Positions 1-12,987 are shown, counted from the first letter of the stretch. The stretch is 64,000 bases of DNA from Chrysomallon squamiferum (GCA_012295275.1 CM022679.1:17806342-17870341); one strand, 5' to 3'. Translations and numbers: made by a program. The notes: a model not told the origin generated them from the letters alone.

Positions 1-1654
1 GAGAAGTAAACCGAAACAAGTTATCTCGTGCTAAGCTTATTCGATTATCGTGTGCCCGGGACGGGCTAGTGGCAGAGTATACATTAATATGTGCCTTATT
101 GCCCTGACCTAAACTGGTAATCTGGACTTGGATATTGAGCACACAAGACTTTGGCTCTGGTTCGATATTTTTAATTACGCGTAGGCGTTTAGCTAACATT
201 ATCGCTTGTGTTTGCATAGTGAGACAATGGGAATAAAACAGAACACATGCATTCGTGTTTGTCAATGTCATATCAAGTGCCTTTCCTATGTGCGTCAATC
301 GCAGGACTATCTTCTACAAACATAGTTGCCTTTGTTTGCGTGTTGCACCTAAGCGGGTTATTAGTCTTTACACTTTTAATTATTTTTATTTTTTTTTTGA
401 ATGAAAAAATAAATCAATATTTTCTTTTATGGAAGCTTTCACATTTATGAATCAAAACAAACAAACAAACAAACAACAATAATAATAATAATTAAACATT
501 TAAAATTAAACTGTTGATTACTAATCAGATGCACAGGGGATTTGGTAAGAAAACTTTACTGAAATTAACCCACTTCTGTGACAGTTCCATCCACTCTGTA
601 TCTTTACTACACACCTTCCCTGAGGCAGGAATTTTCTGTGATCGTGTTTGATAAATTTGATGTGATATGTAACTGAGTCCAAACAGCGCAACGTGGCTTA
701 ATATATTCCAGCTCATCTCGTCTCGGGTATGTCTATTGAACTACATCACGAACATATCAACGAACATTCAAGATTTAAAACTGCATGCAAAACGACTGTA
801 TGGAAATAATATCTCTCAGGTCTCATTTCGATATGGTATCAACCACCGCGTTGTCTCTTTATTGCCATTCAGCCATTAAATTGGCGATTTCTAATAACCA
901 GTAATCTAGTTTTAGCTTTAATTGTTTTACCAAGTGTGCCCTAGGCATTTATTTTTGTCATTGATATTGGGTACGTTTAATAACTATTATTATTTTTATT
1001 TTTTTTTGCTTTTGTTTGTTTTTTGTTGTATTTTTTGCTTTATAATGATTGTAAAATTTAATAGACAGAACAGACCTGTTCTTTTTTTCTTTTTTTCTTT
1101 ATGCTGCAAATTGGATTTCGACTAGCTCATCTAAAATCTTGTTAACTAATCGTGGTCATACTTATATCAAAACTGACATTGTCTTCGTAACTAGTCAAAT
1201 AACAATCTAAGCACTTCTGATTATTATACAGCTTGTTTAATTTTTAACTAATGAATAGCATCGTACAATATATTTTGAACTAAAAAGATTTGAATTATCT
1301 ACATCTGGATCTTTAATCTATATGTATGCGTAAAACAAACTGTGTTTTGAACACATTACAATAATATGAAATATAAATTAATAATTTTACATAATGAGTA
1401 CATGAAATATAGAAAACTAGATCCAAAATCCTGAAACTTCTTTAATAAAAATGTTCGCTAACAAACAGTTTTCAGTTTATGGATGGGGCACTGTAAATAT
1501 GCCACTAACAACACAGCTTCAGATGTAACACAAAGAGACAATAGTTGCATTACATGAGCTGATAAAGAGAAAATACAGTATTGATTTTGTGACGGTTAAT
1601 ATCTGTCGTATAAAAATAGGACAGTTAATGTGTGATGTATTTTTCTATTTTTTT

Positions 1655-1704
<50 letters not shown>

Positions 1705-1784
1705 TGTGCTTGTATATAATTGTATTAGTCGTATCAAACAAAATAATCAAAAACGTTTTTAATATAGTTTCGTTTAATAATAAT

Positions 1785-1820
<36 letters not shown>

Positions 1821-2150
1821 CTATACACATGTAACTATATATATATATATGTATGTATGTATGTATTTATGTATGTATGTGTGTATGAATTAATGTATGT
1901 ATTATGTATGTATGTAGGCCTATGTTTGTATGTATGTATATGTTTTTAAGAATATGTGTATATTTATGAATGTGCATATGTGTATGTATATTATCTGTTC
2001 ATGTTTATACAATCTGATCCTGCGTGTGCCAGCTTTAATCTACAGGAGAGATAACTAAAAAGAAAATTTTTAGAACATTAGACCAATCATTAAATATTAT
2101 TAACATTAAGTATCATCTTAACTTACAGCGCTAAAGTTTGAGTAAACTGA
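1..2150. other. upstream intergenic DNA with microsatellites, no gene seen
   Basis: The stretch is AT-rich. It holds an AC dinucleotide tract (about 1657-1697), an AAT tract (about 1777-1816) and a TATG-type tract (about 1843-1945). A 63-codon minus-strand open frame at 525-716 has ordinary amino-acid composition but no recognisable domain, and I do not call it a gene. Nothing else stands out. Confidence 0.6.
1657..1945. repeat. compound microsatellite (AC)n, (AAT)n, (TATG)n
   Basis: About 20 AC units are followed, after spacer DNA, by AAT repeats and then interrupted TATG/TGTA units. Open frames translated through this block are pure repeat peptides (His-Thr, poly-Asn, Tyr-Val) and are not genes. 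Confidence 0.95.
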
Positions 2151-2189
2151 AAACAGATATTTCAGTTTTACGATTAGCGAGGCTTGGCG

Positions 2190-2345
2190 CGTGCGACAGC
2201 TGAATTGCCTCACGAGCAAACACGAGTTTTATAAATAGGTCATCGGAAAGCTACAGCTGGAAACAACCTGTAATATCTTCATACTGTCTCCAGATAATAA
2301 ATTGTTTTTAGTTTGGGATTGTGTTTACCGTTAGGCAAGTAATTT
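2190..2345 (+). promoter_or_regulatory. candidate core promoter and leader exon for dimm (TATA, E-boxes, GC-type splice donor)
   Basis: A locally GC-richer patch holds CAGCTG E-boxes at 2197-2202 and 2254-2259. Between them is a TATA-like TTTATAAATAGG (core 2230-2237), which would place initiation near 2260. About 70 bases further on, the sequence TTAG/GCAAGT (break after 2333) matches the consensus of the rare GC-AG intron class. Together these could form a leader exon spliced to 4911. This is inference; no transcript evidence is available. Confidence 0.25.
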
Positions 2346-2455
2346 TTGACTTTCATGTTTTCCAATCCTTGAATGGGAATATAGTTTAGATTTTTTTTTT
2401 TTTTTTTTGGTAGAAATTATATCTAAAAACTTACTATTTTATTTATTTTTCAAAA

Positions 2456-2505
<50 letters not shown>
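2456..2505. repeat. ATT trinucleotide tract
   Basis: About 16 uninterrupted ATT units lie just upstream of the region with promoter candidates. Confidence 0.95.
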
Positions 2506-2978
2506 CCTGGAAGAAGATAAGCTAATAATTGCAATTGTAAATATATCTAATATTCCTGTATATACAAAATCAACTAAATGTCAATGAATGTCGGTGATGA
2601 CGATGTCAACGACAACGTTAATAATTTGCTTACCTTGTTTTATCTCATTAATTATTTGCATCTATCTTCAGTCAAAACCGATGACTACCTAAAGCTCAAT
2701 GGATTATTTTATAAAGTACCAATCTTCTATTTTTATTTATTTATTTATTTTAAGCTATAAAGTTTTAATATGATATTAACATTTATAATTTCAACAATAA
2801 CCTGCATCAGCTAGCTGCCTGTGTACTGAATTTGTAGTTCGGGTAACAAACATTAAAATAATTGATAAATAAATGACGGGGGAGATTTCAATAATTGGAG
2901 ATTTCAATGATTGTTAAAACTGTGTTTTTACAAAATGGTTAGAATAGCATTAATTATAGATATTCAGCAAATTGCAGT

Positions 2979-3060
2979 CGCACGAGGGGGCGGCTGTGTT
3001 GACGCAGCAACATATATATAGCGAGTGAGTGTTGTCTCTGTGTGTGTTGCAGATACAGAG
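2979..3060 (+). promoter_or_regulatory. second candidate core promoter (GC-box, TATA) upstream of dimm
   Basis: GGGGGCGGC at 2986-2994 is followed at 3013-3020 by TATATATAG, with a pyrimidine-rich patch about 30 bases downstream (3032-3050). In an AT-rich region a GC-box next to a TATA element is uncommon. The same GC-rich word also resembles a CTCF core in forward orientation. It could be a dimm promoter, an insulator or chance. Confidence 0.25.
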
Positions 3061-4889
3061 ATTAATTTATCAGTTTCTCGCCTGTAACTTGATTTTTCTT
3101 GCTTATTTTTTATTTTGTTTTTTATTTTTCATGCTTTTTGTATGATTTAAGATCTGATTAATCATTTTAAACAATGCCTGTATTTGTAACTCGCTGTACC
3201 AATAGGTCAATATTTATCTCAAAACTATCTATGGACATTTAAAAATACTGTTAATGTACATAATTAACAGCCTTTATTATGCATTAGTCATATAACAAAG
3301 TTCAGAACGGTTTACAAAATATAGTTATATTCACTTGTTTCTCTAGAGTAAAAATCGTAGCTGTTAGAGAATTTTATTTTTTATTTTTATTTTTATTTTT
3401 TAAATACATTTCGATAAATTTGTTATTCATGTTAGTTCTGGGTAAATATTTACTTTTACTTTCTGACACATGTTGTTAAATAAATGTTGAATTTCAAACT
3501 GTTATTTTTAAATTATGTTTTCAATTTAATTAATTTTTTTTAAAACCTTTTTCACGTTTTTTATTCAATAACTGTCAGTCCAGAAACAAAAACAACAACA
3601 ACAACAATAAAAATAATAATATGATGATCATGATGATAATAATGGTGATGATGATGATTATGATGATGAACTTTTATTTTGATATTGGTCATAAGGCTGA
3701 AATCAAATACTATTTGACAACGTGCTTTCACTTTCAGTCGTTCTGTTTAGTCGTTCTTTTTCTCCCTTCAGTGCACACACTGTGAAGAACTAGTTTCATG
3801 CAGGAATCAGTCGAGAAAACCAGGAATTCTGAATTACACGTGGTTTGTTTAATTGGGATTTATTTATTTTTGTAATCTACAATACAATAACTTGTAGCAT
3901 TTCTGTGACGTTTTCATGTAAACCTATGAAGAAAACCCCTGTTATGAATATAATACAAATCCGCTCGATTTCAGAATATTCCCGGTTTGGAAGCAGCATT
4001 GAACGTATTAAACTGAACTGTGAAATGTACATATGTAGAAGAATAAATAACTGGTATAAAGTAGACAATTACGAGACCACGATTTAATCAACAATGTGGA
4101 ATCCTATTATGGACCTTAATACTGGAAGTCTTCTTTTCAGAAGATGAAATTCAGTTCACAATATGAAGTGATATTTTATAACGGCCATAACAAGCAAACA
4201 TTTTTTTTAAATATTCAGTAATCGCGCAATCAAACAGGAATTCTATAATATGGAAATAGTGTTTATCTTTTATTCAGAACATAATTAATTTTATTTTCAA
4301 TACATTTTCATAATAACATGGTTGATATTCCATCACGGACACGCGAATGTGAACAAACGAATTTCGAGTTTCTTGCATTGATTTTTCGTTATTTTAAGTC
4401 TCTTTAATTCTTTAGCGGTCATCAGCTTTTTCTTCTTTGTCTTGTATTGATCCAAGTATAAGCTTATATAAAGACATTAAACGTTATGGAAAGCAACAGA
4501 GAAGAATAAAGTAAAATACATTCTTAATCAACAGTTTTTACAGTTTGATCTATATTCAATTTACATTGTTTTAGAGATTTGACTAGTTATATTTTTGCTA
4601 GTCTATGAAGATTGCATTGTTTTAATGTGTGTTAAGTAAAGTTATATCTAACAAAGATTAATAGACTGCACTAACCTATATTATGATGACGATGACGATT
4701 ATATTATTATTGTTATTCGTTTATTACCATCATGTTCGTCGTCGTGGTCATCATTATAATCATTAAATTTAATATCTATTCCAATTGGAATTCAGCTTTT
4801 CTTTGGCTTCTGTTTAAAAGATTAAAAAATAATAATAATAAAAAAATATTTAAAAAAAAAACATCAGAAAAACCCCCAGAAACCCACAA

Positions 4890-4910
4890 CTTTTTTTGTA
4901 ATATTTACAG
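4890..4910 (+). other. dimm: 3' splice acceptor of the dimm coding exon
   Basis: A T-rich tract (about 4891-4900) is followed by TATTTACAG, with AG at 4909-4910, directly before the coding exon. This means the dimm transcript starts further upstream and that the intron ends here. MIST1 in vertebrates likewise has a non-coding first exon followed by one coding exon, as known for the family. Confidence 0.7.
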
Positions 4911-5537
4911 GTTATGCGGCATAAATTGGAAGATATGAACCTTAATCTGGATACTGGATTACATGACGACATGTGTGATTCTATATGGGAGCAACCGGAT
5001 GTAGATGGTGGAGATTACCAAATGCGCGGCAAGCGAGGCATCAAGAGAGACAACCCCAGCTCGCCATCAGAATCAGGAGGCAGTTCTTCAAATGAAGGCG
5101 TTTTAGAGAAGAAAGCTAGAAATGCAAAGAAATCAGCAAGGAAAAGAAAAGGAGTGAGTGCTAGAGAACGAAATATTCGCCGACTGGAAAGTAACGAAAG
5201 GGAAAGAATGCGAATGCATTCATTAAACGATGCATTTCAGGACTTAAGGGAGGTAATTCCTCACGTCAAACTCGATCGGAAGTTGTCGAAAATTGAGACA
5301 CTGACGTTAGCGAAAAACTATATAAAAGCTCTGACTAATGTGATTTGTGATATGCGAGGCGAGGACGCCCCCTATCACTTGGAGCCTGTTGATAACAATG
5401 TGGATGGCGATTCACCTGGCGACAGACAAACCTCACCAGGCATGCCAGACGACAATGATTCCATGGAATCAATCAACCAGGACTCAAATGAACAAGACAT
5501 AGACTTTGAGGGTGATGACGACATATATGATGTTTGA
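4911..5537 (+). CDS. dimm: bHLH transcription factor dimmed / MIST1 (BHLHA15) orthologue, single coding exon
   Basis: The frame encodes 207 residues from ATG 4914 to TGA 5535-5537. A lysine/arginine-rich stretch at residues 66-79 looks like a nuclear localisation signal. The basic region follows at about 86-102 and contains the DNA-contacting NERER block (94-98). Helix 1 spans about 100-113 ([17 protein letters not shown] region), a short loop follows, and helix 2 spans about 124-145 with [15 protein letters not shown]. This core is the signature of the dimmed/MIST1 family and differs from the Olig/bHLHe22 and NeuroD types. In Drosophila and mouse these factors bind E-boxes as dimers and scale up the regulated secretory pathway in peptidergic or exocrine cells. 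The tail (151-207) is acidic and rich in D, N and S. The exon opens with a consensus acceptor (ATTTACAG, AG at 4909-4910) three bases before the ATG, so at least one upstream exon exists and is probably 5' UTR. M8 (4935) is an alternative start. The family is certain; the exact N-terminus is not. Confidence 0.93.
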   Translation, partial: VMRHKLEDMNLNLDTGLHDDMCDSIWEQPDVDGGDYQMRGKRGIKRDNPSSPSESGGSSSNEGVLEKKARNAKKSARKRKGVSARERNIRRLESNERERMRMHSLNDAFQDLREVIPHVKLDRKLSKIETLTLAKNYIKALTNVICDMRGEDAPYHLEPVDNNVDGDSPGDRQTSPGMPDDNDSMESINQDSNEQDIDFEGDDDIYDV

Positions 5538-5700
5538 CATGTTTTGTTGTAAAAAAAAAAGAATAAAAAAAAAAAAAAGAATTAAGAAACAAAGAAAAAA
5601 AATGAAAATTATAAAACGTCATTAAAAATAAACAAAGACAAAACAAACAACAACAAAACATTACTCACTTCCGTTATAATTTTATTGATTGTTACAATTG
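5538..5700 (+). promoter_or_regulatory. dimm: dimm 3' UTR with early poly(A) signals
   Basis: The stop codon is followed by an extremely A-rich 3' region. AATAAA hexamers lie at 5562-5567 and 5627-5632, and a third at 6285-6290 would serve a longer 3' UTR. The first lies within an A-run, so internal oligo-dT priming could mimic cleavage here. Confidence 0.4.
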
Positions 5701-6161
5701 TGGGATATTCTTTCAGGAGTTCGTTGTTTGAAATTCTACATCAAAATATTTCTCTTACAGTATACCGGATTGGATATCGGTAATTAGAATGGGATAAAAC
5801 TGTTGTTAACATTCAACGACCTGCTGCCATTCTTTGTACATAAACTGTGTGACGTTTAAGAAAAACGTCATCAGCGTGTGTGAAATATTTTAGTCATCAT
5901 ATTTCTGTGGGGAGCTATTGCATTCAGCTGCTGTGAATCCATTAATCGTAGGATATAACACTATGAACGTGTGTATAAATTTATCAACAGTTGTATAATA
6001 TAACGGGAGGAAGACAACAAGCGGATAGCAATTCATCAGAAACATACAGCAACAAGATTTGACGACTATTTTGGCGTCGTTTTACTTTTCATTTCAGGAT
6101 GATTTTTGTTTGATGTTCTTTTCGTTTCGTTTTCTAATTTATTATTATTTTATTTTTTCAG

Positions 6162-6219
6162 AAGGTTGTTGAATCTAAAGAGAGATGTATGTGAGGATTT
6201 AATTTTCAGAACACGTCAG
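6162..6219 (+). other. exon-like segment downstream of dimm
   Basis: A strong acceptor (T-rich tract ending TTTTTTCAG, AG at 6160-6161) and a strong donor (CACGTCAG/GTATGT, GT at 6220) bracket 58 bases. One frame is open across it (encoding RLLNLKRDV and more). It lies on the dimm strand, so it may be a spliced 3' UTR exon of an extended dimm transcript, or an exon of a separate non-coding RNA. A 58-base open frame alone proves little. Confidence 0.25.
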
Positions 6220-6299
6220 GTATGTTCTGTTTGTATCTGGGTGGACATTTTTGAAAAGAAAACGCATGAAATGTAAATTTACAAAATAAACATGTCAGT

Positions 6300-8100
6300 G
6301 ATTTCATTCTGTACACATAATACGTTTATACATATATATATATGTATATGTATATATGTATGTGTATATTTCTATGAATAACAATAATAATTATATGTAT
6401 ATATGTGCTGTATGTGTGTGAAAAACAAAATTCTTCTAATTGTCAAATCGCCAAAATATATAAACCAATGTAAAAGACATTATCTCTTTTCGGAAATGAT
6501 GATATATTTTTGCATTGCTATTTTATATAAATCTTATTTTTTATCCCTTTAAATTCCATTTATGAGATTTCTCTTGAAATGTGAGATAAAAATATTTTTG
6601 CACTGGTCTTGTAGACTTTCGGCTTAACGATATTATTGATTTTACGATTATCTTACTTTAATTCCTGTCGCAATTTTTCTTGTCAGTAGCTGTTGTCACT
6701 ATGGTAATCTTAACTACAGAATGCAGCCTTATACTACATGTAATTCTAAACAGATGACCATTATACCGATACTTTTATCATAAATAGAAAGGCTCTTTAT
6801 TTAGTTTTTGGTAACAACAACAACACTGTATATATATATATATATATATAATCAATATATGCAAAGAATTTACCAAAGCCGACAAAAATAATACCAAAAA
6901 GCATAAGATTGATATTATTACCAGTAATAAAGAAACTGATATGTTAAACATGTTTTTAAGTGTACAAAGAACAACTACAGTCATAATATAGACACCTGGT
7001 TTGATCTAAGTTTTTCGAGATATATCAGTAAATTTATATACGTATATACAGTTTTTATTTTGGTTTCAGTGTGCCTCTGAAAAGAAAAGTTTCAACGGAA
7101 TCTATTATTCTTCAGATATTTACTTTTTCTTAATTTTCTGCTTACTGATCTGACAATTAGGGCTGAATGAATCATTCATAAATCTTAAAATGTCTATTTG
7201 TTTAATGTATATTTATTATAGAGGAAGAATTCTGCCTATAACCATTGTTTATTTACACAAGTGAATACAGAAAAGGCCATCCCAGTTTTAAGAGGAACCT
7301 TAATGTCGTCTGCTGATTAGATAAGTACTAGTTGATGGAGCACAGCGATCCATCACGAAGAGTAAACTGTGATTTATTCAAACTCCAGTGGCTCTTATCA
7401 AATTTTTATTTGTCGACCTACTTTTCATGCATTCATTTGTAGCGGTTCATGGTTCCATACAGAATGACCACAGATAAATTGTGAATATTGGTTACGGTTC
7501 TTTGGTCATTAATTAATTAATATCACAGTCCTTTTTGTCTAAATTAATGCACGATTAATGTCTGTATTAAACTCTTTCATTAGAATTGCTAAGTATATTA
7601 TTTCTGTATTACAAGACCCTTCAACATTTATTATTATCATTATTAATGCATAGAAAAAAAAAGAAGAGAAAAAAAAGAAAATTATGGTGTAAATAAACAG
7701 TTTACTGAAATATACACACTTTATTTTCAGATTTCATAGATTTGATCAAACCAGATGATATTTCTTAAAACATTCAGTTTCGTTGTATTTATATTTCTTT
7801 AATTTTTCTGTTTCACATTCCTTTCGATAAACTTTCAATGACAAACACGGATTACTTTTAAAATTAACTAAAAACATTTTATCGTATGAAATTTCAGATA
7901 TCTGTTATGAATTCATACTATTCCAGAAAGAATAACATTATAAGTATTTTATTAAATCTGCATGAATCGATCGATTTGATCAGTCACCATTCTTCTTGAA
8001 TCTGACACTGTAACTATTTTCTATTGTTAACTCACACGTAACATCCACCTGCTAGAAACCGCAGATATTTAATTTACAGTAACATTTATTTCTACTGAAC
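6300..8100. other. non-coding AT-rich DNA 3' of dimm
   Basis: Short TA and GTAT tracts occur at about 6331-6365 and 6828-6850. I see no exon with splice sites and no recognisable protein. It may contain regulatory DNA for dimm, but no motif cluster stands out. Confidence 0.5.
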
Positions 8101-8113
8101 ACATTTATTATTC

Positions 8114-8311
<198 letters not shown>

Positions 8312-8319
8312 CTTGTTTT

Positions 8320-9700
8320 CATAAACTATTTTTAAATGTTTTAATTGTTCTTGTTATAACTGTATAATTCTATAAAATCTGTTATTATTTTAAAATTTTA
8401 ACAAGCAGTTGATATTTTTTCTTATTCTCTCTCAGGGAATATATTTTTATATCTAGTTTCAGTAGAAAAAGAGACATCCATACATATTTCTATATAAAAG
8501 AAAAATATTCGTACGTTATGAATATATTTAACTACTTTAATTATATTTATTTTCTATTTAAAATATCAGTTTTGTTGAAAACATTTTTTTCTTCAAGTAT
8601 TGATTTAAAGAACAGAAATTATATCTTACAAGGGCATTCGTTTCTTTTCTTATCTATCAGATTTCGCGAAATATGTTTGCCATCTGTTCTGTCTGTTCCA
8701 AAAATTCCTCAAATAGTTTTGTGAATATGCGACAACTGAGCATTTGTAAAAGTTACTTTAGGTATAAGACCTTGTAAGATTTCGTTAATAATCGGAAACA
8801 ATCGGAAACAACCGGATGTTTTCTACTTCAATAACGAAATCTGATAGGTTGTCGGATATTAATGAATGTATTGAATTTGATTTCGCCCGCTAAAGACAAA
8901 ATCAAAGTGATATTATATTTTGTTATTATAAAGCAATTTATCACTTTCTATTCTAATTAAAATTTACATAATTATGTAATTGTTTTATAAAGCTGATAAT
9001 GATGACCATCATTTGGAGAAATATATTTTATAAATTTTTAAATTAAGAATATATTAATATTAAATGCTAAATAATACTCATAACGTGTAGGAATATGATA
9101 GGTTGTTCACAATTTTGTGAGTGCTATACTGCCGTGTGTTTCTACAGATTTTTATTAAAGGTAATCGATCATCGGTTTTTCGCGACAAATTAATAAAGTA
9201 AAGGAAGTGAGGATTAAAAGTCAAGTTATTAATTGCTGTTAAAATAATGTGGGAAAGAGTTATTTATTATAAAGCATAAAGCTGTTTAATTTTTACTATA
9301 TTTTCGGCTATATCAGTAGAGAATATTTCATAAATTAGTAATAGAGAGGATGCTAGCTTCTGTTAGGTCGCGTATCTAATGACACCGTTGCAAATAATTG
9401 CTATTAACATTGCAGCGAATGCCATTAAAATGATTAAATTTCACAAACATATTGATAATTAATCTTCGGTATTACGGCTCTGAACAGGATTGCACACTAA
9501 TATCTTTTAACTATGTCCTTTATATCCAGTCAATAAAATCTGGTTTATTTTGAATGTTCGACTGTATTAGATGATATATATATATATATATATATATAAA
9601 AAAAAACCATTATTGAAAAATACAATACTGTGTAGTTGAAATTAGTATTATATTAACAAACTAACGTCTGGTTAAGTCTATTTAATGATTTCTGTGTGGC
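8320..9700. other. intergenic AT-rich DNA, nothing identified
   Basis: The only repeats are a short duplicated word (AATCGGAAAC, about 8792-8812) and a TA tract at about 9572-9597. I see no credible coding segment. Confidence 0.5.
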
Positions 9701-9831
9701 TGTCATGTCTGTAGTTTAGATAACAGTGTCTTCCCAAAGACACGAGGGCTCTCAACAAAGGCTGTGAAAATATTGAAGTGATCATAAATTTGTAAATGTA
9801 TTTCATAAAATAATGTGCTTAGCAAGTTGCG

Positions 9832-10581
9832 ATGTTTGTTTTCTTCGTCATAGTCATCATCGCACAAAAACATCTTGTTTGTCCTGACCCAATCAACAAA
9901 TATGAAAATGACGGGTGAGTACAGCTCTAACTTTTTTGGACAGTGTCGTCAGTTAGTTGCATCTGAACACTTTCATAATGCAGACTAGAGTTTATAATTC
10001 TTGAATAATGAGATAAAATCTATGTCAGAACACTTTATTAAATATTACCTTCTGCGGATAAATTTAGCCATAATTATAAAACCATCTCACAAGTTTCAAC
10101 CTGAAAACGTGAAATGTTTTGGACATTCAGCTGTCGATGGCTTATATAGATATACAAGTTGAATTATCTGTTTCATGGGACATTAGATAATGGCTGTATT
10201 ATGTCAGCAAAGCATATACTCGAGGTGTCCTCTAATACCAAGGTGAACTGTAGGAGAAAGCTCTTAGCCTGTCTGATATGATCGCACGAACAATGCTGCT
10301 GTGTTCACCCGTACTAAATTGAATGAAGTCTAGAATTAACGCTTGAGACGGACAGAGATTCTGAAAAACATGTTTCCATCGGCGTCTGCGTTTTGTTATT
10401 GTTGTCAGATTTTAACATCGGCGATAATCAAGAAAAAAACATCGATATTTAGTTGAGGAAGAAACGAGTTGCCGTGATTTGATACAATTAAGATCTGACA
10501 GACGTCAATGTTTTTCATTGGCTTCGTCTTCTTGTATTTCTTCATTTTTTTTTTTTTTAATTTGTGGGGGGGGCTTTGTTT

Positions 10582-10617
<36 letters not shown>

Positions 10618-11442
10618 TAAACCCTGTACATAAAAACTAAGATCATAGAAATGTGACGTTGCATTTCCTGTTGACTTTATCAAATGTATACGCCTACACG
10701 TCGCTTCGTTCTGTCAGACAGACGAGATGGTGTCCATCATGGATATCTTTAAAATCTTGAATATATGAATATTTAATTTGAACTAAACAACAAAGCGGTT
10801 ATTGGGTGCCAAAAATCGAATTCTGTATAATAATCACATAAGGGGGAGGAAACCAGAAGATTTCGCTTCTATAAGCTACTTTTACTAATTAGCAATATGA
10901 ACCTTCATACAGTCAGAAAAACATCTACCATTGATTATCCATTCTTAAAGATGTGTTTTGTCTCTGCTGTAAAGAATTTGTACATTGTGTCAGGAAAACA
11001 ATTTGCAGAGGCAAAGGAAAAACAAAAATTGTATAAAATATTTCAACCCAGTAAACGACGTGATAGGAATTGTAACTGTTACCAAGACGCAGCAAACATA
11101 ATTAAATCGAAATCCACCAGGTATGTTCGGAAAGAAAGAACTCATCACGCGGAAGCCAATCAATACAGTTGTTTTTCATCAGTCCCTAAACTCGTGTGTG
11201 TCCAAAGGCAATGAATATGACATGCTATCTAGAAACACTACCAGTGTTTTCGTTTGATCATTCTAATCAAACATTATCTTTCTCACAAATGATGTGGCGT
11301 GCTGTTAATTGAATTTTTTTTCCCCTGTGGTTACTGTACTTCATTGGTGTTGTTTACAATAATTTCAAAATATTTCAAAAGCTTTTATTTTTATTGTTCA
11401 AGGCGTGGCGTTTCTGAAAGAAGATGGAGTAAGTTAAATTAA
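9832..11442 (+). CDS. possible three-exon gene for a small secreted protein, family unknown
   Basis: The proposed exons are 9832-9914, 10917-11120 and 11403-11439, with stop TAA at 11440-11442. They join in phase to give 108 residues. Exon 1 starts MFVFFVIVIIAQ, a signal-peptide-like hydrophobic start, with an in-frame stop upstream at 9820-9822. It ends at a strong donor, ACGG/GTGAGT. Exon 2 uses a tandem acceptor ATACAGTCAG and ends at the strong donor CACCAG/GTATGT. It is rich in Lys and Arg and holds a CNC motif at residues 80-82. Exon 3 follows a T-rich acceptor ending GTTCAAG and adds 12 basic residues. Exon 1 may instead be internal, because TTCTTCGTCATAG just inside it also looks like an acceptor. 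Exon 2 lies inside an uninterrupted 105-codon frame (10897-11214). I do not recognise the protein. The splice joins are my inference. Confidence 0.3.
10583..10616. repeat. poly(T) run
   Basis: About 34 consecutive T residues follow a run of G at about 10566-10573. On the minus strand this would read as a poly(A) tail, but I see no retroposed body next to it. Confidence 0.9.
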
Positions 11443-11449
11443 CACTGAG

Positions 11450-12980
11450 ACGTTTCTGGAAGGAAAAATATAAACTGTTCGAAACAATCGCACAAATGCT
11501 GATAGTCTTGAAAATTGTGGAAAAACAATAATAATTACATAAAATTGACGTAAGGTTTAAAAACAATATTAAAAACAATAATAATAAATAAAAAAAATTA
11601 ATAATAATAAATAAATATTATTAATAAACCCGTAATAGGATAACATCAGTAGAAGTTTCTTTGTTTGACAGGAACAGAGTAGTGACTCATTATAAAATGA
11701 CATAAGCATACAGCCCGGCATAGAATGTAAAAAAAATGGCAACGTTAAGACTCACCTCGGGATCTACTGTTCTAATTGGTTCACTCAACCTTATCATAGA
11801 CTCCTTCACCTTTTCATTAAGGAAATATTCTATTTTAAGAAATATTCTCAGACAACTTTAGATGTTAGTATCAGGCCTAATAAACTCTTATGGTAATGCG
11901 AGATGAAATTACAGTGAAGTAATCAATCACACTAAAGCGTAGCATACAGTTTCGTCAACAGATATTATTTCCTGTTGGAAACCAGTTGATTATTGCCTTT
12001 CTCACAGATTATTTTGAAGCTAGAAATAAATATATGTTGAAAGGTGAATACAGGATATATGAAATGATTTTTCAGTTTTCTTTAAAAATTAATTCTCAAA
12101 CAGCGTTGACGTTTACTCGTGTTACAGAATTTAAATTTAATAAATTATCTATAATGTCAACAAAGTAAATTAATTTTTGAAACGGTGTTCGTTGTAAATT
12201 CTGGTTTTAGTTATTTACTTGATTTTTGAATGACTAAATAGACCAAATATTACAGTCGTTTATGTCTTTGTGCTATAAAAGGTTTCTAATGTTCTTTGAT
12301 CAGGTTCATGTTAAGTAAAAGAATGATACCATGTGTTTGCCTTGATCGCAGATAAATTATAAGAATATTGAAAAGTATCAGTCCGTTTGAAAACATTTGG
12401 TAATATGATGGGAACAAGGGACGATTTTAAACGCTGATCCTCATTTTGCCCATAAATAAACTCGCATTGTTTGAATCCATCTAAACATATTCTAGACTTT
12501 GTTTGTGAAAATGTCATACTAAAAGTTTCATTTAATTATTGATATATAATTTTATGAGGTATATGCTGACATTGTGCATTTCGTATATAGCACATGTATC
12601 ATAAATTCATTGAGTCGATCATTTTCATAACTGGAGATCTGCCGAATCACTTGCATGTTGTTCGTTAACCTAAATAATAAAACATTAAAATTTGATATGT
12701 AAATGTTTCGTTAAAAACGTCAAACTGATTGAAAGTCTTTTATTTGTCAGCTTTTCGGAATTTTGGCCATCATTTTCAAAACCCGGTGCGACATCAAAAT
12801 CTGTAGCTGTATATAAAATGCCGTTTTCAATTACTGTTTGCTTTTCTATGTATAATGTTTAACACAACGTATCAAATATATATGTATATATTATCTGTAT
12901 TAATGATTACATAAATGTACACGACAGTTTTAAACATTTGGGTTCAGGTGTTATAAACTTGTGAATATTTACATATATAT
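11450..12980. other. intergenic AT-rich DNA, no gene seen
   Basis: There are A/T-rich repeats at about 11570-11625 (AAT/AATA units). Short open frames at 11375-11578 (minus), 11986-12168 (plus) and 12311-12517 (minus) have no domain, no convincing splice sites and AT-driven composition. Confidence 0.5.
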
Positions 12981-12986
12981 GTGGAT

Positions 12987-12987
12987 A

